Shown: positions 60,029 to 64,000 of the stretch, piece after piece
How positions within the stretch are numbered: the first letter of the stretch is position 1
Layout of the letters: every line of letters begins with the position of its first letter
Source: Basidiobolus ranarum
Lineage: Eukaryota > Basidiobolomycota > Basidiobolomycetes > Basidiobolales
Length of the DNA stretch: 64,000 nucleotides
Reading direction: 5' to 3'
Assembly: GCA_040143965.1 (NCBI GenBank)
Contig: JASJQH010006880.1
Span: 1 to 64,000, forward strand
The notes under the pieces: model-generated
Told to the model about the DNA's origin: nothing
What the model saw: only the letters and a program-made list of their open reading frames with translations
Database searches by the model: none
Made by a program: the position numbers and the translations under genes

Positions 60029-60049
60029 TTGGCTAGACTGATATTAGCT

Positions 60050-61773
60050 GTCAGAAGATGAAATAGGCAATTACGTCAATAAGGTGCTAACAAATGTTCG
60101 ACCTTTCCAAGCTTAACTCTGTTGCTCAGATTAGAAGCAATTATTCCTTAGAATGAACTATGAATCTGTTTTTGTAATAAGAATAATCTGCTCCGTTCAT
60201 ATCGATTTTAACGTAACTTACATGGAATGTGAAAAAGCCGGTATTGTGTGAAGCACAAGATTAATATCAGCTTTCGTGACACAAATCTACATATACGTTC
60301 ATGCCAATCAGTACCAGTGATCAATCTGTCACTGGAACAATCCAAGGATCCTTGAAATGGAAGAAGAGACTACATGGCGAGAGAGTACAGGAACTCTCAT
60401 GTTACAAATATTATCCCCACATCAGATATATACAAATTTAGTAAGCTGGTGTGTTACCTGGCGAAGTAGTGAAACGGTAAAAATCCTGACTGTCCAGTAA
60501 CCCTCGGTGGAATCTCCTAAAGATGGTATACTACAGTCTGGGTTACAAACGATCATTCTGCCAAAAACTTCTGTAGAACTTTTTGGTGACTCCAAAGGCT
60601 CTTCTTATCGTTACAAGTAAGTTGTATTATAGAATAATTAATGGAGTGAGTTCAATCAATTGATGTCAGTAGAAAGGAAGATCGTACTCCCATGACTTGT
60701 GTAAAATATTCTTAAAGAACAGGGGCTAAGTTTTGTCACTTGAGGTTCGATTGATACTGAAGAAAGAAACGTAATGAATTTACGTTACAAACCGCTGCAG
60801 GTATTCCTGAGGAATCGATGTTTACGAATACCAAACTTCAGCTAAAGCCTTTTTTATAGGAAGCTTAAATCAACATCATACGCAGGGCCGTAACTAAATA
60901 CTTTTGCTATCTTTATTGTAGACGAACTTGAGTTTCATTTCTTCATCACATACGCCTCAAAATATTGGTTATTCCAGTCGTTATAACCAATACTCTGCCA
61001 TTGTGCTAACAAAAGTGATATTGTTAAAAAAGGCGGTGTGACTCTATCAGTATTTCCAATGACTGATTTTAGAAAAAGTGCAGTAACATAGAGTAATTAA
61101 ATCTTGTTTGATTCATCCGAAGATAGGGTTTTTTGAATAAAAAGAGAGTTAACTTATGAAGTCAATGTAGTGAAGACTGTAAGGGAATCTCCAATCCAAC
61201 CATTAAATGATCCAGAAAGAATCCCCAACTTGCCTCACTTTTTATCTACTCCTCGACGACAATCTTGAATCCGTTAGATGACGGTACCACAAGTAATAGA
61301 CCGAGGAAACGATGCTAAAGTGCACATACATCGTCGAATACCTATTTATATACAAATCGAAGTAATGGGATCATTGGAAATCATTTTCATTACTAGTAAA
61401 AAATTTAAAACGACCATATGTAAAACATTTGGATCAAGAACACGGTTACCTACATGTATGTCCCAACTATTTGAACTTCTTACCACCAAGGTGTAACAAT
61501 ATTAACTATGAAATGCTAATATGAGGAGACAATACTCGTGCTCTAGTGATTGCAGATAAATAGCAACATGCTACGCGGCCAAAATTGTAGAAAAATTGCC
61601 TGGTAATTGCCACACAGGAATACTCAATCCTGGTTGTGTAGAGTGATTCAAAGGAAATATATGGTGCAATACTTCTCAAAGCAATTGCGAAGCTCGTTTC
61701 GCCAAAATATTTCATTGATATTCCTTGGCAGTATCTTGATTTACAGAAGCATTACTTCTCCCATTCACCTTTT
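60050..61773. other. Gene-poor stretch, possibly decayed coding sequence
   Basis: About 1.7 kb. Short fragments look protein-like (for example GLQTIILPKTSVELFG near 60540-60590 and DIVKKGGVTLSVF near 61016) but do not join into a gene I recognise. The 72-codon frame at 61278-61496 has no family signature. Confidence 0.35.
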
Positions 61774-62138
61774 TGTTGAAATTAGCATTGCCTAAACACC
61801 TATATAGTCATATATAGCTTAGTATTTAGTTATCCTATATTGAACTAAGATATCACCTATTGTTCTCAATCGGAACTTACTTGGAATATTTTTTACCAAC
61901 TTAGAAAAAAAAATTCTCAGATATATAGGTTTTTCAAACTTGTGCTAGAAGCCTCAAACTTTGCACTCATGTTCCTGGGACCTTCTTTAATACATTCTAC
62001 ACGTCATTTTGCTTACATCTTGACAAAACTATAAATGTCAACTTTCTAAATAAATCCTTAAGTGAAAACCATCAATTTCTCTGGTTCTCCAAACCACTTC
62101 CAACAGACTCCCAAAGTACTTCAACATCTTTCAGTGTG
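61774..62138 (-). repeat. Dispersed repeat, copy C (full length)
   Basis: This is the best complete copy, about 365 bp, inverted relative to A and B. On the + strand it begins GTTGAAATTAGCATTGCC and ends near CTTCAACATC, so both ends share GTTGAA in inverted orientation, a possible short terminal inverted repeat. It has no coding potential and no convincing target-site duplication. Confidence 0.8.
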
Positions 62139-62234
62139 AGCATATATTTTACTTATTGCTCATAAAAAAATAACATTTTTTCCTGCCTAGTCTATATGAT
62201 ATTAATGTTGAAAATACTCCTCAAGCACTTTTAC

Positions 62235-62575
62235 TATTTTTTGTTGAAATTAGCATGGTCTAAACATCTATATAGTCATATATAGCTTAGTATTTAGTTA
62301 TTCCATATTGAACTAAGGTATCACGAACTATTCTCAAGAGGAATTTACTTAAAAGTTCTCAAACATATTGATTTTTTGAACTTGTGCTAGAAGCCCTAAA
62401 CTTTGCACACATGTTCCTGAGACCTCTCTTAACATATTTTATACGTTTTTATGCTTACATCCTGAAGCAAAACTATAAATGTCAACTTTATGCGAATAAA
62501 TCAATAAGTGAAAACCACCAATTTCTATAGTTCTCCAAACCACTTCTAACAAACTCCCAAAATACTTTAACAGAT
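62235..62575 (-). repeat. Dispersed repeat, copy D
   Basis: This lies in tandem with copy C after about a 100-bp spacer, in the same orientation, and is more diverged (for example GCATGGTCTAAACATC against GCATTGCCTAAACACC). It begins GTTGAAATTAGC and ends near TACTTTAACAG. Confidence 0.8.
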
Positions 62576-63426
62576 AAAGGGTATGCACATGTACAGATAT
62601 CGCAAGTGGGTTGAAAGGTATATAATAGGGATTAGTAAACCGAATATTAATAACCGGTTGATGAGCGTTCAACAGTAGTAACAAACATTATCCCGTATAA
62701 ATATTGTCACAGTAAATATTTTAACAAAGAGGTCCATAACTGAACAAAGCTCAATTGTCAATGTAAACAGACTCTTTGGTGCTAGCCACACGTAGTTTTC
62801 TAACTTAACTGTACCTATCTACAATGTATATAGTAGTAGATCACCAAGTTTATGATTTTGATGTGAAGGAATTTCCGCCTATTTATTTCCCCATATGACG
62901 TAATTTCCGCATTGCATGATCTTAGTCCATTTATAAACTCCAATATTTTATTACGTCGTATCTTGTGGTTTTACTCCTGAAATACATTATGCATATGTTT
63001 ATACCAAATAAAAAGAAAGTGATTACTTTGAAACAACCAAACTCTCGGATAATTCTTTAAAAGTATAGTAACGACATGAAGAGTAAGTGTACTCATCATA
63101 AATGTAATTGAATTTCAAGAGATAACTGTAGATATGATAGTCACACTCTTTAGTGTTATCCTTCCTAGTTTACAACTTTAGTGAATCCAGAGATTCGGAT
63201 GCTCTAACTCACGTGATGAAGAAATTGAAGCCATCATTACTAAATAAATAAGTATAAATAGATGAATAATCTAAACGGATTAGTAGCTAGTCCTAGAAAT
63301 TACTAGAAATAGCTAGAAATAACTAGAATCAGCTACAAATTAAATTAATAATCGTAATAATTTCTCATAAATACTAGATTTTTTCTGATGAATTGAATAT
63401 TATTTTACAATCTACTAATAATCACA
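62576..63426. promoter_or_regulatory. Upstream region of the right-edge gene
   Basis: About 850 bp. The only marked structure is the decamer array at 63291-63340. No ORF. Confidence 0.4.
63291..63340 (+). repeat. Decamer array, CTAGAAAT units
   Basis: Five units with an exact 10-bp period: TCCTAGAAAT, TACTAGAAAT, AGCTAGAAAT, AACTAGAATC, AGCTACAAAT. Four GAA triplets are therefore spaced 10 bp apart, as in gap-type heat-shock elements (nGAAn units on the same face). It lies about 90-140 bp before the ATG at 63427. Confidence 0.6.
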
Positions 63427-64000
63427 ATGACTACCGCTACTTTCATCCCATTTTATACTCACTCTTCTCCTTTCGAGCTATTTCCCTGGTATCCAACGCA
63501 CAAGCGTAAAGCTTGTCAGTCACTCTACCCTGATATAAGCCCGCTCTTTGATCGAAATCAACCAGATGAATTCTACCCTTCCAAACGAAGAGCGGTTCAC
63601 CCTACCACTTACAGACAGCACACAGTAGATCCACAGTATTATTGTGGCTTATCACCTGATGAATACTATACTCAGTCTATAACAGATTATTCAAGTGAAA
63701 GTGAACAAGAACAACAATTCGATTCAAAAGATGACTTGGAGTCCGAATTTTCACATCCTTTCGTTTCCGAAAAAACGACTTCAAACCCCATACCAAAACC
63801 AGACTCAGAGTCAGATGTCAAAAGCCCTAAATCACGCCATAATAAGAAATCTCGTCGCCGGAATACTCCTAAGATAGATTCTGATAAAAAAGAAAATCGC
63901 AAGCATAAATCAACCAAAACTTCCAAGGTGGCCAAGCGGAAACAACGAACTTCATCGGCTAAAAAAAGAAAACTTCAAGCTCATAGGCTAAATGAAGCAG
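63427..64000 (+). CDS. Partial gene, Ser/Lys-rich protein, runs off the window
   Basis: An open frame from ATG 63427 to the end of the window, 191 codons without a stop. The N-terminus MTTATFIPFYTHSSPFELFP is followed by tyrosine/proline-rich sequence (DPQYYCGLSPDEYY), an acidic serine stretch (SSESEQEQQFDSKDDLESEF), and then a strongly basic region (KSRHNKKSRRRN, AKKRKLQAHRL). No domain is complete enough to name; a BAG-type cochaperone or nuclear protein is possible because the array upstream looks like a heat-shock element, but this is speculation. Confidence 0.6.
   Translation, partial: MTTATFIPFYTHSSPFELFPWYPTHKRKACQSLYPDISPLFDRNQPDEFYPSKRRAVHPTTYRQHTVDPQYYCGLSPDEYYTQSITDYSSESEQEQQFDSKDDLESEFSHPFVSEKTTSNPIPKPDSESDVKSPKSRHNKKSRRRNTPKIDSDKKENRKHKSTKTSKVAKRKQRTSSAKKRKLQAHRLNEA

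Noticed and set aside
60450-60540. tRNA-like stretch with GAAACGG and a possible T-arm
   Set aside because: It cannot be folded into a cloverleaf and lacks a proper B box.
62439-62684. 81-codon minus-strand frame
   Set aside because: Falls inside repeat copy D, and the other copies do not keep this frame.
63291-63340. Short regular repeats as a CRISPR array
   Set aside because: Units are contiguous decamers without spacers in a eukaryotic promoter.

Overview
This is an AT-rich nuclear window from a fungus. Many genes are broken by short introns, mostly about 55-80 nt, with GTAAGT/GTATGT-type donors, CTAAC/CTAAT branch sites and TAG/CAG acceptors. Fungus-specific families fix the kingdom: a Rom2/Rgf-type Rho1 GEF, Pcl-type Pho85 cyclins, a Sec2-like Rab GEF, Cms1 and QCR7. 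Several features suggest an early-diverging lineage (Mucoromycota or Zoopagomycota grade) rather than Dikarya: a TMEM234 homologue, a zinc-knuckle CLIP-170 ending in ETF, a beta-adaptin of possible AP-4 type and an EF-hand/coiled-coil tail-anchored protein. The species cannot be named from sequence alone.

Layout. Bases 1-296 are a dispersed repeat. Then come a UDP-sugar transporter (944-2345, +), ribosomal P1 (2643-3019, -), an EF-hand/coiled-coil/transmembrane protein (3773-6663, +), a DEP-DH-PH-CNH RhoGEF (7555-11526, +), Cms1 (12014-13117, +), proteasome alpha1 (13315-14284, -), 2-hydroxyacyl-CoA lyase (14745-17024, -), a Sec2-like Rab GEF (17553-18905, -), QCR7 (19712-20141, +), DDB1 (20407-24904, -), a beta-adaptin (25191-27588, +), RPS6 (27898-28804, +), ZCCHC9-like (29413-30342, +), CLIP-170 (31036-34972, +), a lytic polysaccharide monooxygenase-like protein (35373-36196, +), a PPR protein (36399-38348, +), a 7TM-RGS receptor (39001-40314, -), a C2H2 factor (41758-42371, +), a PPxY membrane protein (42950-43676, +), Sec1 (44363-47495, +), two paralogous Pcl-like cyclins (48391-49223, + and 50408-51403, -) enclosing a TMEM234 homologue (49511-50204, -), a four-TM LAPTM4-like protein (52781-53490, +) and an intronless sugar transporter (57267-58724, -). 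A gene that runs off the right edge begins at 63427.

The first 53 kb is dense in housekeeping and cell-polarity genes. From 53.5 kb on it is gene-poor: it holds copies of a roughly 350-bp dispersed repeat (one arranged as a fold-back), one sugar transporter, a probable decayed SIS-domain sugar-phosphate isomerase gene and long stretches with no recognisable coding potential.

The genes are not an operon or an obvious cluster. Several concern polarised secretion and growth (RhoGEF, Sec2-like, Sec1, CLIP-170, Pcl cyclins), which may be chance. I see no clearly new multi-gene system. The most interesting points are the KASH5-like protein, the 9-nt terminal exon of CLIP-170, an intron-like 27-nt insert in the beta-adaptin gene, the 7TM-RGS receptor, the PPxY membrane protein, the paralogous cyclin pair around TMEM234 and the fold-back repeat family.
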